From Pseudoselenomonas ruminantium (lineage in GTDB: Bacteria; Bacillota; Negativicutes; Selenomonadales; Selenomonadaceae): a DNA stretch of 64,000 bases. Below are positions 55,237-64,000 of this stretch, piece after piece. Under the pieces are notes generated by a model. That model did not search any database, was not told the DNA's origin, and worked only from the letters and a program-made list of their open reading frames with translations. A program made the position numbers and the translations under genes. Numbering within the stretch: the stretch's first letter is position 1; every line of letters starts with the position of its first letter. The stretch lies in contig NZ_FOQK01000014.1 in NCBI RefSeq assembly GCF_900113715.1, positions 17,026-81,025 on the forward strand, written 5' to 3'.

Positions 55237-55263
55237 TTAGCACTCCGCGAAGTAGAGTGCTAA
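55237..55263. promoter_or_regulatory. CIRCE element (HrcA operator)
   Basis: TTAGCACTC (55237-55245), nine-base spacer, GAGTGCTAA (55255-55263): an exact match to the CIRCE consensus. It is placed just after the transcription start, ideal for repression by HrcA. Confidence 0.95.
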
Positions 55264-55306
55264 AAAAACGATTTCAATCTTTTCAGATAAAGGAAGGCAG
55301 ATAGAA

Positions 55307-57271
55307 ATGGCAAAAGAAACCCATGAATTCCAAGCGGAGACCAAGCAGCTCCTTGACCTCATGATCCACTCGATTTACACGAATCATGAGATTTTCCTGC
55401 GTGAGCTCATTTCCAATGCATCGGACGCGATTGACAAGGTTCACTTTGAGAGCCTGACGAACCGCGATATCCTTGAGGGCGATGACAGCTTTGAGATTTT
55501 CCTTGAGCCGGATGCTGAGGCGCATACGCTGACGATCTCCGATAATGGTATCGGCATGAGCCGCGAGGAAGTCATCGAGAACATCGGCACGATCGCCAAA
55601 TCGGGCACGAAGGCCTTCATGGAGCAGCTCAAGAAAGCCAAAGAGGCCAGCGAGAGCGGCGAAAACAGCACGGATAAGGAGCTCATCGGCCAGTTCGGTG
55701 TCGGCTTCTACTCGGCTTTCATGGTGGCTGACAAGGTCACCATCGTGACGCGCAAGGCTGGCGAGAAGCAGGCAACGCGTTGGGAATCCACGGGTGATGG
55801 CTCCTATAGCATCGAGGAATGCGAGAAGGAGAAACGCGGCACGAGCATCACGATTTCGTTGGGCAAGGACTTCTTCGGCGATGCTTCGGAGGAGAACTAT
55901 ACGGATACCTACAAGCTGGAGAGCCTGGTCAAGAAGTATTCCGACTATGTCCGCTATCCGGTCAAGATGAACTTCACCTTCGAGGAGACGCCGAAGGATG
56001 AGGATGGCAAGCCCATCGAGGGGGCCGACAAGGTGAAACGCGTCGAGCTGCGCACGCTGAATTCCATGCAGCCGCTCTGGACGAAGAACAAGAGCGATAT
56101 CAAGGACGAAGAGTACGAGGAATTCTTCAAGAATCAGTTCCATGAGTGGGAAAAACCGATGGAGGTCTTCCACACCCATGCAGAAGGTTCTGTGGAGTAT
56201 ACGGCTCTCCTGGCAATCCCGGCCAAAGCACCGTTCAACCTCTATCATACGGATTATGAGCCGGGTGTCCAGCTCTATTCCCGTCACGTATTCATCATGG
56301 ACAAGTGCAAGGATATGCTGCCGGATTACCTGCGCTTTATGAAGGGCCTCGTCGACTCGCCAGATCTGTCGCTCAATATCAGCCGTGAGCTGCTGCAGCA
56401 GAGCCGTGAGCTCAAGACCATCGGCAAGGCACTCGAGAAGAACATCCTCAAGGCGCTGGCGCGCAAGATGAAGAATAAGCGCGAGGATTATGAGAAGTTC
56501 TGGAATGAGTTTGGCAAATCGCTGAAAATCGGCGTTTATAATAGCATGTATGCCGGCAGCGATACGATTGACAAACTCAAGGACTTGCTGCTCTTCATGA
56601 GCTCGAAGGAAGGCAAGCTCGTATCGCTCAAGGAATATATCGAGCGCATGCCGGAGAGCCAGAAGAAAATATACTATGCGACGGCCAAGGACAAAGAGAC
56701 CATCGAGCAGCTGCCGCAGATGGAGACGCTGCGCGACAAAGGTCTCGAGGTTCTGTATCTCCTCGACCCGGTCGACGAGTTCTGCATCGAGACGCTGCGT
56801 GAGTATGAGGGCAAGCAGTTCCATTCCATCAGCCGTGGTGACCTTGACCTCGATGATGCCGAAAGCCAGGAGGTCAAGAAGGAGACTGAGGACATCCAGA
56901 AGAAGAACGATGATCTCATGAAGGACATCAAAGAGGCACTGGGGGATAAGGTAGCTGACGTCAAGGTTTCGGCCCGTCTCAAATCGAGCGCTGTCTGCCT
57001 CGTCGCTGATGAGGCTGGCCCGTCGCTTTCGATGGAGCAGACCTTCGCTGAGATGAACAATCCGTTGTTCAAGGCGCAGCGTATCCTTGAGATCAATCCG
57101 CATCATGACCTCTTTGCCCGCCTGCAGTCGCTGCATGGCGCTGGCAAGGACAGCCAGGATTTCAAGGACTATTGCGACCTTCTCTACACGCAGGCCCTGC
57201 TTATCGAAGGTATCCTGCCGGAGAATCCGGTCGACTTTGCCAATAAGGTCGCCAAACTCATGGCCAAATAA
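55307..57271 (+). CDS. htpG: Molecular chaperone HtpG (Hsp90)
   Basis: 654 residues. N-terminal ATPase domain: FQAETKQLLDLMIHSIYTNHEIFLRELISNASDAIDKV, DNGIGMSREEVIENIGTIAKSG and GQFGVGFYSAFMVAD. The middle domain holds NISRELLQQS; the C-terminal dimerisation domain completes the usual length. Cytosolic ATP-dependent chaperone. Its own promoter with CIRCE predicts HrcA-controlled heat induction. AAAGGAAGGCAG precedes ATG 55307. Confidence 0.97.
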   Translation: MAKETHEFQAETKQLLDLMIHSIYTNHEIFLRELISNASDAIDKVHFESLTNRDILEGDDSFEIFLEPDAEAHTLTISDNGIGMSREEVIENIGTIAKSGTKAFMEQLKKAKEASESGENSTDKELIGQFGVGFYSAFMVADKVTIVTRKAGEKQATRWESTGDGSYSIEECEKEKRGTSITISLGKDFFGDASEENYTDTYKLESLVKKYSDYVRYPVKMNFTFEETPKDEDGKPIEGADKVKRVELRTLNSMQPLWTKNKSDIKDEEYEEFFKNQFHEWEKPMEVFHTHAEGSVEYTALLAIPAKAPFNLYHTDYEPGVQLYSRHVFIMDKCKDMLPDYLRFMKGLVDSPDLSLNISRELLQQSRELKTIGKALEKNILKALARKMKNKREDYEKFWNEFGKSLKIGVYNSMYAGSDTIDKLKDLLLFMSSKEGKLVSLKEYIERMPESQKKIYYATAKDKETIEQLPQMETLRDKGLEVLYLLDPVDEFCIETLREYEGKQFHSISRGDLDLDDAESQEVKKETEDIQKKNDDLMKDIKEALGDKVADVKVSARLKSSAVCLVADEAGPSLSMEQTFAEMNNPLFKAQRILEINPHHDLFARLQSLHGAGKDSQDFKDYCDLLYTQALLIEGILPENPVDFANKVAKLMAK

Positions 57272-57293
57272 GCAATATTTTACGAAAAATAAG

Positions 57294-57324
57294 AACCTGC
57301 TCCGGCTCCGGGGCAGGTTTTTGT
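57294..57324 (+). terminator. Terminator of htpG
   Basis: AACCTGCTCCGG pairs with CCGGGGCAGGTT around CT, then TTTTG. Confidence 0.8.
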
Positions 57325-57349
57325 TTCCTGTTGGCGAATAAGATAATAT
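57321..57349 (+). promoter_or_regulatory. Possible promoter of the nitroreductase gene
   Basis: TTGTTT (57321-57326), 17-base spacer, TAATAT (57344-57349), overlapping the end of the htpG terminator. Weak match. Confidence 0.35.
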
Positions 57350-57376
57350 AGAATGAAATGAAATGGAGGGCATAGA

Positions 57377-58123
57377 ATGGAGAATCAGCCGAATGCAGAA
57401 TGGTTTGAACATGTAATTAGCAAACTCGAAGACGTTGATGATGTGCTTTTGATGGAAGGCCATCAAAAGTCACACAAAAAAGTCAGTGATGCACTCGAAC
57501 TCTTGAATTGGGCCGAAGAGAATCTCACGCGGGGCACGCTGCCATGCATTGCTACGCGTCATAGCACGCGCAAGTTCAAGCAGGAGCCCATCGAGGAGGA
57601 AAAACTCCGGCAGGTCATCGAGGCTGGCCGTCAGGCACCGAGCGGCAAGAACAAGCAGCAGAATCACTTCCTCGTCGTGCGCGATAAAGCTGTCCTCGAG
57701 CGTCTTGTAGAGCTCGTGCAGCAGGAATTTGCCAAGATGGAGATCACCGACGAGAACAGCGAGGACATTGGCGGCGCAATCCGCTTGGCCAAGAAGGGGA
57801 ACTACGTGTTCAAATACAATGCGCCCTGTCTGATCATCGTCGCTAACAAGCGCAATTATGGCAATCGCTATGCTGACACAGCTTGTGCCATCGAGAACAT
57901 GATGCTCGCGGCCAATGCCCTTGATCTCGGCTCCTGCTGGATCAACCAGCTGCGCTGGCTCAAGGATAATCCAGTCATCATGGAGTACCTCTATGAGCTG
58001 GGCCTGCATGAGGAGGAAGCCGTATTCGGCTCGCTGTCCCTCGGCTATGCCGACAGCGAAGACGGCCTGCCGAATCGCCGCATGGTTCCCATCAAGGGCA
58101 ATGAAGTCACTTATATTGGCTGA
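57377..58123 (+). CDS. Nitroreductase family flavoprotein
   Basis: 248 residues. The FMN-binding nitroreductase core starts near residue 58 with ATRHSTRKFKQEPIEEEKLRQVIEAGRQAPSGKNKQQNHFLVV and ends with EEAVFGSLSLGYADSEDGLPNRR. The first 55 residues (MENQPNAEWFEHVISKLEDVDD...) are an extra helical segment not usual in the family. It may reduce quinones or nitro compounds with NAD(P)H; substrate unknown. GGAGGGC precedes the ATG. Single gene. Confidence 0.88.
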   Translation: MENQPNAEWFEHVISKLEDVDDVLLMEGHQKSHKKVSDALELLNWAEENLTRGTLPCIATRHSTRKFKQEPIEEEKLRQVIEAGRQAPSGKNKQQNHFLVVRDKAVLERLVELVQQEFAKMEITDENSEDIGGAIRLAKKGNYVFKYNAPCLIIVANKRNYGNRYADTACAIENMMLAANALDLGSCWINQLRWLKDNPVIMEYLYELGLHEEEAVFGSLSLGYADSEDGLPNRRMVPIKGNEVTYIG

Positions 58124-58141
58124 AACATAAGAAAAGCGAAA

Positions 58142-58168
58142 AACAAGGGCGTTTTGCCCTTGTTTTTT
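58142..58168 (+). terminator. Terminator of the nitroreductase gene
   Basis: AACAAGGGC-GTTTT-GCCCTTGTT followed by TTTT; the T tract doubles as the -35 region of the next promoter. Confidence 0.88.
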
Positions 58169-58216
58169 CTTGTTTATTTCGATATAATATTGACAGGAAG
58201 TAAAGAAAACGTTTAC
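58160..58216 (+). promoter_or_regulatory. Promoter and operator of the galactoside operon
   Basis: -35 TTGTTT (58160-58165), 17-base spacer, -10 TATAAT (58183-58188). A near-palindrome centred on AACGTT, with core GAAAACGTTTAC at 58205-58216 and flanks GTAAA/TTTAC, sits just after the predicted start. It resembles LacI-family or cre sites and predicts repression by such a regulator, which is not in the window. Confidence 0.6.
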
Positions 58217-58252
58217 TGAAAATCGCTTTTCCAGCGCGAGGAGGATGCTGAT

Positions 58253-61200
58253 ATGGCTGATCAGAAATTTACCGTAGAGAGACTGGCAGATCCGACATTT
58301 TTCCAGGAGAACCGGCTGCCGGCTCATAGTGACCATGCGTTTTATGCCGACGTGGCGGAGATGGCACGAGGGGAATCGTCCTTTTGCCGCACGTTGAACG
58401 GGCTATGGCATTTCCACTTCGCGAAGAATCTCGCACTCAGGCCGCAGGGCTTTGAGGCCGTGGACTTTGACTGCCGCAGCTGGGATACCATCCGCGTGCC
58501 GGCGCATCTCCAGCTGGAGGGCTATGGCCGTCCGCAGTATACGAACCAGACGTATCCATGGGATGGCCACGAGGCCGTGACGCCGGGGCAGGTGCCGCAG
58601 CGGGAGAATCCCGTCGGCTCGTATGTCAAGTATTTCGTGCTGCCTGCGGGCTGGGAAAATGCGTTTATTTCGTTTAAGGGAGCGGAGTCGGCATTGGCCG
58701 TTTGGCTGAACGGCCATTATGTCGGCTATAGCGAGGATTCGTTTACGCCTGCCGATTTTGACCTTACGCCGTACTTGGTGGCAGGCGAGAATAAACTGGC
58801 CGTGCAGGTTTATCGTTTCAGTTCAGGCAGCTGGCTGGAGGATCAGGATTTCTGGCGCTTCAGCGGTTTGTTCCGCGATGTCGTGCTCTATACGAAACCT
58901 GTGGTTCATGCGGAGGATATCTGGCTTAAAGCTGTGCCGCAGCATGGATATCAGGATGGTTGCTTGAGCCTTGATTTCAAATGGCGTACGGCAGAAAAGA
59001 AAACGATTACGGTAGAGGTGCTGGCGCCGACTGGCCAAAAGGTGCTTACCAAGCGTCAGGAGTTGACCGGTCAGACCAGCCATTTTGAGGCGGAGATCGA
59101 TAATGTAGCGCTTTGGAGTGCGGAGCATCCGCATCTCTATCCGCTGGTGGTCTCTGTTTATGATGCGGAGGAGGTGCTGCAGGAAGTCATCCCGCTGCAG
59201 GCAGGCTTCCGTGAGTTCAAGCTGGAAGATACGCTGATGAAGATCAACGGGCAGCGCATCGTCTTCAAGGGCGTCAATCGCCATGAGTTCGATTGTTATA
59301 GTGGCCGTGCGATGGATCCGGCCTCGTTTGAGCAGGATATCATCACGATGAAGCGCAACAACATCAATGCACTGCGCTGCTCGCATTATCCGAACTCGAG
59401 CTATATCTATGAGCTTTGTGACCGCTATGGGCTCTATGTCATCGACGAGACGAATCTTGAGACCCATGGTACCTGGCAGAAGAATGGCGTGCTGGCCCGC
59501 GATGAGAATACACTGCCTGATGATCATGACGAGTGGCAGGCCGTCATCCTTGACCGCGCCAAGTCCATGCTGGAGCGGGACAAGAACCATCCATCGATCA
59601 TCATCTGGTCGTGCGGCAATGAGTCCTGCGGTGGCAAGGATATCTATGCGATGAGCGAGTACTTCCGCAAGACTGACCCGAGCCGTCTCGTCCATTATGA
59701 GAGCATCTTCTGGGATCGCCGCTATAACGATACGAGTGATATGGAAAGCCAGATGTATCCGAAGGCCGCCGATATCAAGGCCTTTCTGCAGGAGCATCGC
59801 GACAAGCCGTTCCTTTGCTGTGAGTATACGCATTCGATGGGCAACAGCAATGGCGGCATGCATAAGTACACGGAGCTGACGGAGACGGAGCCTCTCTACC
59901 AGGGCGGTTTTATTTGGGACTTTGTCGATCAGGCGCTCTGGCATAAGGATCGTTATGGTCACGATGCCCTCGGCTATGGCGGCGATTTCGGTGACCGCTC
60001 CACCGATTACAATTTCAGCGGCGACGGCATCTTGTTTGCCGACCGCCGGCCGACGACGAAGCTGCAGGATGTGAAGTTCAACTATCAGGACTTCACGCTG
60101 GCAGTAGATGCGGAAAAGGTAGTCATCAGCAACAAGAGCCTGTTTACGGATTTGGCGGAATACGACCTGCAGCTGACGCTGGCGCTCGATGGCCGCGTGC
60201 TCTGGCAGAAGACGCTGCCGGCACCTGCCGCAGCACCAGGTCAGAGTGCGACGGTAAGTCTGGCGGAACTGCCGCTCACCGATACTGGCGAGGAGTGTGT
60301 CACGGCATCGCTCCAGTTGCGTGAGGATAAGCCCTGGGCAGCACGCGGTCATGAGGTTGCCTTTGGACAGGGCATCTGGACGGTAGATGAAGTCGAGCTG
60401 CCAGCGGCAGCTGAGGCTGTGGAGTGCACGGATTTCGGTACGGAAGAGCGCTCTCTCCATTATCAGCCGCAGGAGAGTCTGCACACCTATACGGATAAGC
60501 CGCTGCATATCGTACAGGGGGACATCAATCTTGGCGTGCAGGGCGAAGGCTTTGAGATCCTGTTCTCCAGTGCGCAGGGAGCATTGGTTTCCTACAAGCA
60601 TAATGGTGTGGAACTCATCGAGGAGATGCCGCGGCCGAGTTTCTGGCGGGCACCAGTCGATAATGACTATGGCAGCCGCCGCGATTTCGCGGTGGCCCAG
60701 TGGAAGCTTGCCAGCCTCTATCGCCGCTGCGTCAAGAAGGAAATGCGGCAGGAAGGCGGTGAGTGGACGGAATACAACTGGTTCGGCCAGCTGGGCATCA
60801 AGGAGTATGAAGCCCGCAAGATTTCCGTGCGGTTCACCTATGAGCTGGCAACGCAGCCAGCAGCCAGCTGCCGTATCACCTATACCGTCTGCAAGGATGG
60901 CTCGCTGAAGACGGAGCTTGACTATGAGAAGGTCGAGGGCCTGCCGGAAATCCCCGATTTTGCGATGGTCTTTACGCTGCCAGCTGACTATGACCGCATC
61001 CGGTTCTATGGCTATGGCCCGCTCGATAACTATGCGGACCGCCAGCAGGGGGCAAAGCTTGGCATCTATGAGACGAAGGTCAAGGAGGAGGTCGAGCCGT
61101 ATCTGCTGCCGCAGGAGTGTGGAAACCATGGCGGCATCCGCTGGTTTGAGGTGACGGATAACCGCGGCCGCGGCGTCCGCATCAGTGGCGATACGCCCTT

Positions 61201-61408
61201 TGCGGCTTCGGCATTGCCTTATAGCGCCCATGAGCTGGAGAATGCCCGCCATGGCTATGACCTGCCAGCAGTGCATCACACGTTCCTGCGGGCTTCGCTG
61301 GGGCAGTGCGGTGTCGGCGGCGATGATACCTGGGGCGCACCAGTCCTTGACGAGTATACCGTCAAGAATGACAGCAAGCATTTTGGATTCTATTTCAAGG
61401 GAATCTGA
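58253..61408 (+). CDS. lacZ: Beta-galactosidase (GH2, LacZ type)
   Basis: 1051 residues, close to E. coli LacZ. The acid/base glutamate is E457 in WSCGNES, and the nucleophile E524 in CCEYTHSMGNSNGG. Five-domain architecture ends with the small chain Bgal_small_N domain (PRPSFWRAPVDNDYGSRRDFA). No signal peptide, so cytoplasmic; it hydrolyses lactose or other beta-galactosides. GAGGAGG precedes ATG 58253. Followed 44 bases later by the alpha-galactosidase gene. Confidence 0.96.
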   Translation: MADQKFTVERLADPTFFQENRLPAHSDHAFYADVAEMARGESSFCRTLNGLWHFHFAKNLALRPQGFEAVDFDCRSWDTIRVPAHLQLEGYGRPQYTNQTYPWDGHEAVTPGQVPQRENPVGSYVKYFVLPAGWENAFISFKGAESALAVWLNGHYVGYSEDSFTPADFDLTPYLVAGENKLAVQVYRFSSGSWLEDQDFWRFSGLFRDVVLYTKPVVHAEDIWLKAVPQHGYQDGCLSLDFKWRTAEKKTITVEVLAPTGQKVLTKRQELTGQTSHFEAEIDNVALWSAEHPHLYPLVVSVYDAEEVLQEVIPLQAGFREFKLEDTLMKINGQRIVFKGVNRHEFDCYSGRAMDPASFEQDIITMKRNNINALRCSHYPNSSYIYELCDRYGLYVIDETNLETHGTWQKNGVLARDENTLPDDHDEWQAVILDRAKSMLERDKNHPSIIIWSCGNESCGGKDIYAMSEYFRKTDPSRLVHYESIFWDRRYNDTSDMESQMYPKAADIKAFLQEHRDKPFLCCEYTHSMGNSNGGMHKYTELTETEPLYQGGFIWDFVDQALWHKDRYGHDALGYGGDFGDRSTDYNFSGDGILFADRRPTTKLQDVKFNYQDFTLAVDAEKVVISNKSLFTDLAEYDLQLTLALDGRVLWQKTLPAPAAAPGQSATVSLAELPLTDTGEECVTASLQLREDKPWAARGHEVAFGQGIWTVDEVELPAAAEAVECTDFGTEERSLHYQPQESLHTYTDKPLHIVQGDINLGVQGEGFEILFSSAQGALVSYKHNGVELIEEMPRPSFWRAPVDNDYGSRRDFAVAQWKLASLYRRCVKKEMRQEGGEWTEYNWFGQLGIKEYEARKISVRFTYELATQPAASCRITYTVCKDGSLKTELDYEKVEGLPEIPDFAMVFTLPADYDRIRFYGYGPLDNYADRQQGAKLGIYETKVKEEVEPYLLPQECGNHGGIRWFEVTDNRGRGVRISGDTPFAASALPYSAHELENARHGYDLPAVHHTFLRASLGQCGVGGDDTWGAPVLDEYTVKNDSKHFGFYFKGI

Positions 61409-61452
61409 TAAACAAGAAAAATGGCAACGAGGATGAACAGGAGGCATACACC

Positions 61453-63702
61453 ATGATCACTTTCGATGAATCCACCGGCATATTCCATCTGCGCAATGAC
61501 AAGGTCAGCTATGTACTGCAGCTGGTCCGCGGCAAGTATCTGCTGCACCGCTATTGGGGCAAGGCAATCCGCGAATTCCGCGACAGCCGTCCGTTCCAGG
61601 CAATCGATCGGGCTTTTTCGCCGCAGCCGGCTGCTTATGAGAACGAGCGCACATTTTCGCTCGATGTCCTGCCGCGGGAGTATCCCGACTATGGGCATGG
61701 TGACTATCGCCTGCCCGCCTATGTGATGCGCCAGGCAGATGGCACGACGGTCACGGAGTTCTGGTATGAAAGCCATGAGATCAAGGCTGGCAAACCTGGC
61801 CTGGCAGGACTTCCCGCTGCTTATGCCAAGGATGATGAGGCCGAGACGCTGACCATCCGCCTGCGCGATACGAAAGGGTCGCTGGCCATCGAGCTGCAGT
61901 ATACGATTTTCGCGGAGGAAGCGGTCATTGCCCGCAACGCCCGTTTCCTCAATACAGGGGAGCTGGCCGTAGACCTCTTGCAGGCTGCGAGCTTCGCCAT
62001 GGATTTTGCCGACCATGAGTTTGAGCGGCTGAATCTTTGGGGCGGCCACGCGGCTGAGCGCAGTGTTGAACGCGTGCCGTTGATGCGCGGCCAGCAGGAG
62101 CATGGGAGCCGCCGCGGGGCAAGCTCCCATCAGCAGTCGCCATTCCTCGCGCTCGTGCGTCCGGGGACGACGGAGACGGCAGGCGATGTCTATGGCTTCA
62201 GCCTGGTATGGAGTGGCGAGTTCTCATTCAAGACAGAGGTCGAGCAGTTCGGCACGACACGTGTCATTGGCGGCATCAATGACTTCGGTTTTGATTGGCA
62301 GCTGCAGCCGGAAGAGGAATTCCAGACGCCGGAGGCATTGCTCGTCTATAGTCCGGACGGCTTGAATGGCATGAGCCAGGCGTTCCATCATATCGTGCGG
62401 GAGCACATCGTGCGTGGCAAGTATCAGCATGCCCTGCGGCCCATCCTTGTCAATAACTGGGAGGCAACGTATTTCGACTTTGATGAAGAAAAGATCAATA
62501 AGCTGGCCGACTGTGCAGCTGACCTGGGCTTGGAGCTGTTAGTGCTCGATGATGGTTGGTTCGGCAAGCGCAACGATGACAACTCCTCGCTCGGCGACTG
62601 GGTGGTCAATACGCAGAAACTCAAGCAGGGATTGAAGGGCGTAGCCGAGTCGGCGCATAGCCGCGGCTTGAAATTCGGCCTATGGTTTGAGCCGGAGATG
62701 ATTTCGGCGGATTCAGACCTTTATCGTGCCCATCCGGAGTGGGTATTGCAGGTGCCTGACTATCCGTCAAGCTATGGCCGTCATCAGCTGGTGCTCGACC
62801 TCACGCGTCAGGAGGTACAGGATTATATCGTCGAGGCGGTGGGCAGCGTCCTGCGGTCGGCACCCATCGATTATGTCAAATGGGACTTCAACCGCCATCT
62901 GACTGAGGCTTTCTCGCTGGCATTGCCAGACGAGCGGCAGGGGGAGACCAAGACGCGCTTCGTGCTCGGCCTCTATGCAATACTTGAGCGGATCACGCAG
63001 GCTTTCCCTGAGATTTTGTTTGAAAGCTGCTCGGGGGGCGGCGGCCGTTTCGACGCCGGCATGCTCTACTACATGCCGCAGACCTGGACTAGCGATAACA
63101 CCGATGCCGTCTGCCGCCTGTCTATCCAGAGTGGCACGAGCATGGTCTTCCCGCCCGTGGCAATGGGGGCGCATGTCTCGGTGGTGCCGAACCATCAGGT
63201 CGGAAGGGTCACGAGCTTGCAGATGCGGGCCATCTGCGCCATGGCTGGAGACTTCGGCTACGAGCTTGACATCACACGCATGACGGATGCAGAAAAAGCC
63301 CAGGTGCGTGAGCATGTTGCGCTCTATAAAAAGCTGCGTCCGACGCTGCAATTCGGTTCGTTCTACCGTCTGCTCACGCCGTTTGCAGGCAAAGGCAACG
63401 AGACGGCTTGGCAGTTTGTCAGCCAAGATGGGAAACAGGTCGTGCTCATGTACTTCAAGACCTTGGCAGAACCAGCATCGCCAATCCGCACGCTGAAGCT
63501 GACGGGCTTGGACAAAGATGCCTGCTATAAAGTGACGCAGTATCTGCCCGCCCAGCGCACGTCGATGGACTTTGGCGGCGAGACGGCTACCAGCCTGGTC
63601 GGACAGAGCTTCTACGGGGATGAGCTGATGTACAGCGGCATGGCAGTGGAGAAAATCGATACGGACTTCGCTGCATACCTGTGGGGCTTTGAGCAGCAAT
63701 AA
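61453..63702 (+). CDS. Alpha-galactosidase (GH36)
   Basis: 749 residues, typical for group I GH36. The nucleophile aspartate is D478 in DYVKWDFNRH, and the acid/base D548 in WTSDNTDA; the substrate loop reads ESCSGGGGRFDAGM. No signal peptide. It removes alpha-1,6-galactose from melibiose, raffinose and related sugars. AGGAGGC precedes ATG 61453. Together with lacZ it forms a galactoside-degrading operon; no transporter gene is visible before the window ends. Confidence 0.95.
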   Translation: MITFDESTGIFHLRNDKVSYVLQLVRGKYLLHRYWGKAIREFRDSRPFQAIDRAFSPQPAAYENERTFSLDVLPREYPDYGHGDYRLPAYVMRQADGTTVTEFWYESHEIKAGKPGLAGLPAAYAKDDEAETLTIRLRDTKGSLAIELQYTIFAEEAVIARNARFLNTGELAVDLLQAASFAMDFADHEFERLNLWGGHAAERSVERVPLMRGQQEHGSRRGASSHQQSPFLALVRPGTTETAGDVYGFSLVWSGEFSFKTEVEQFGTTRVIGGINDFGFDWQLQPEEEFQTPEALLVYSPDGLNGMSQAFHHIVREHIVRGKYQHALRPILVNNWEATYFDFDEEKINKLADCAADLGLELLVLDDGWFGKRNDDNSSLGDWVVNTQKLKQGLKGVAESAHSRGLKFGLWFEPEMISADSDLYRAHPEWVLQVPDYPSSYGRHQLVLDLTRQEVQDYIVEAVGSVLRSAPIDYVKWDFNRHLTEAFSLALPDERQGETKTRFVLGLYAILERITQAFPEILFESCSGGGGRFDAGMLYYMPQTWTSDNTDAVCRLSIQSGTSMVFPPVAMGAHVSVVPNHQVGRVTSLQMRAICAMAGDFGYELDITRMTDAEKAQVREHVALYKKLRPTLQFGSFYRLLTPFAGKGNETAWQFVSQDGKQVVLMYFKTLAEPASPIRTLKLTGLDKDACYKVTQYLPAQRTSMDFGGETATSLVGQSFYGDELMYSGMAVEKIDTDFAAYLWGFEQQ

Positions 63703-63748
63703 AAATTGCAGTTTGTAAATTACCGTGTTTTTATTCGAGGAAAGCCGC

Positions 63749-63947
63749 GCCGCCGGGCAGGGGAGTACCAACGCTTCACTTAGATGCTTTGCTAAAAATA
63801 TTTTTTGCCTTTAACTAAGCATTGAAAAAGTTCCCAAACGCGCTACGCTTGAACGGTGTGAATTTTTCAACGGAATGTGAAGGCAAAAAATATTTTCTTC
63901 ACGCAAACCATCAATGTTACGCTTATGGTACTCCCCTGCCCGGCGGC
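63749..63947. repeat. 199-bp imperfect palindrome (MITE-like)
   Basis: Three nested perfect inverted blocks: 22 bases at 63749-63770 and 63926-63947 (starting GCCGCCGGGCAGGGG), 17 bases at 63795-63811 and 63880-63896 (AAAATATTTTTTGCCTT), and TTGAAAAA near 63823 with TTTTTCAA near 63863-63870. The arms as a whole align with gaps. No coding potential. Could be a miniature transposable element or a large palindromic repeat; it probably also terminates the operon. Confidence 0.65.
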
Positions 63948-64000
63948 TTCGTTTCAGCAATAGCCCGAATGAATCTTCAACCTGCTAATACGTTAGTGCG
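63948..64000. other. Window end, nothing recognised
   Basis: I see no gene, promoter or repeat in the last 53 bases beyond the palindromic element. Confidence 0.5.

Noticed and set aside
59055..59070. TTGACCGGTCAGA inside lacZ
   Set aside because: It resembles the heptad palindrome but lies within coding sequence (ELTGQT) and has no promoter nearby.
63749..63947. An integron attC site or rRNA fragment for the terminal palindrome
   Set aside because: No attC core sites in proper positions and no rRNA match that I could support; there is also no integrase.

Overview
The window looks like the chromosome of an obligately anaerobic member of the Negativicutes, most likely the Selenomonadaceae (Selenomonas, Mitsuokella or a relative). 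This is an inference from moderately high GC, Firmicutes-type control devices (a T-box, a CIRCE element, ribosomal-protein leaders, strong sigma-A promoters and U-tailed terminators), an anaerobic (cobalt-early) cobalamin pathway, and gene types common in that class. No marker such as 16S rRNA is present, so the genus is not proven.

Layout. 1-3.0 kb: the end of a cyclophilin gene, a GIY-YIG protein, then greA-lysS; LysS carries an extra C-terminal tRNA-binding domain. 3.0-6.5 kb: a lone phospholipase D/SF2 helicase/DUF3427 protein resembling defence enzymes. It is preceded by a dense cluster of RGTCAAA heptads and followed by a terminator region that contains an IS3-like inverted-repeat hairpin. 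6.5-7.1 kb: thiT on the minus strand. 7.2-20.7 kb: a cobalamin operon of thirteen genes (cbiT, cbiF, cbiG, cbiH, cbiJ, cbiC, cobU, cbiP, cbiB, cobS, pduX-like, cbiA, cobD-type decarboxylase) plus cobC and a sugar-nucleotide epimerase. It covers mid-corrin methylation through to nucleotide-loop assembly, but cbiK/X, cbiL, cbiD, cbiE and cobT are not here. 20.7-23.1 kb: rplM-rpsI, a small minus-strand gene and a secreted protein with an internal duplication.

23.1-29.5 kb: a T-box-controlled tryptophan locus in the order trpF-trpC-trpB-trpA-orf88-terminator-trpE-trpG, with no trpD. 29.5-36 kb: a secreted DUF4127 protein, clpB with heptad operators over its promoter, a polysaccharide deacetylase and an NlpC/P60 hydrolase. 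36-39.6 kb: a SEC-C methionine aminopeptidase overlapping a DEAD-box helicase, then a phosphofructokinase with a pyrophosphate-type signature. 39.7-40.1 kb: four tRNAs (two identical initiator Met, Thr, elongator Met). 40.2-51.6 kb: the classical rpmG-secE-nusG-rplK-rplA-(L10 leader)-rplJ-rplL-(structured leader)-rpoB-rpoC block.

51.7-58.1 kb: an AraC regulator, a short DapF-like protein, a flotillin, a small orphan gene, htpG with a perfect CIRCE element, and a nitroreductase. 58.2-63.7 kb: a lacZ-GH36 alpha-galactosidase operon with a palindromic operator just after its promoter. The last 300 bases hold a roughly 200-bp imperfect palindrome.

Most of the window is core housekeeping sequence. 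I did not find a clear multi-gene novel system. The observations most worth checking are the heptad cluster that links the helicase gene to clpB-type stress control, the IS-derived hairpin inside a terminator, the terminator inside the trp operon just before trpE, the structured rpoB leader, a junction-like element after the flotillin gene, and the terminal palindromic repeat.
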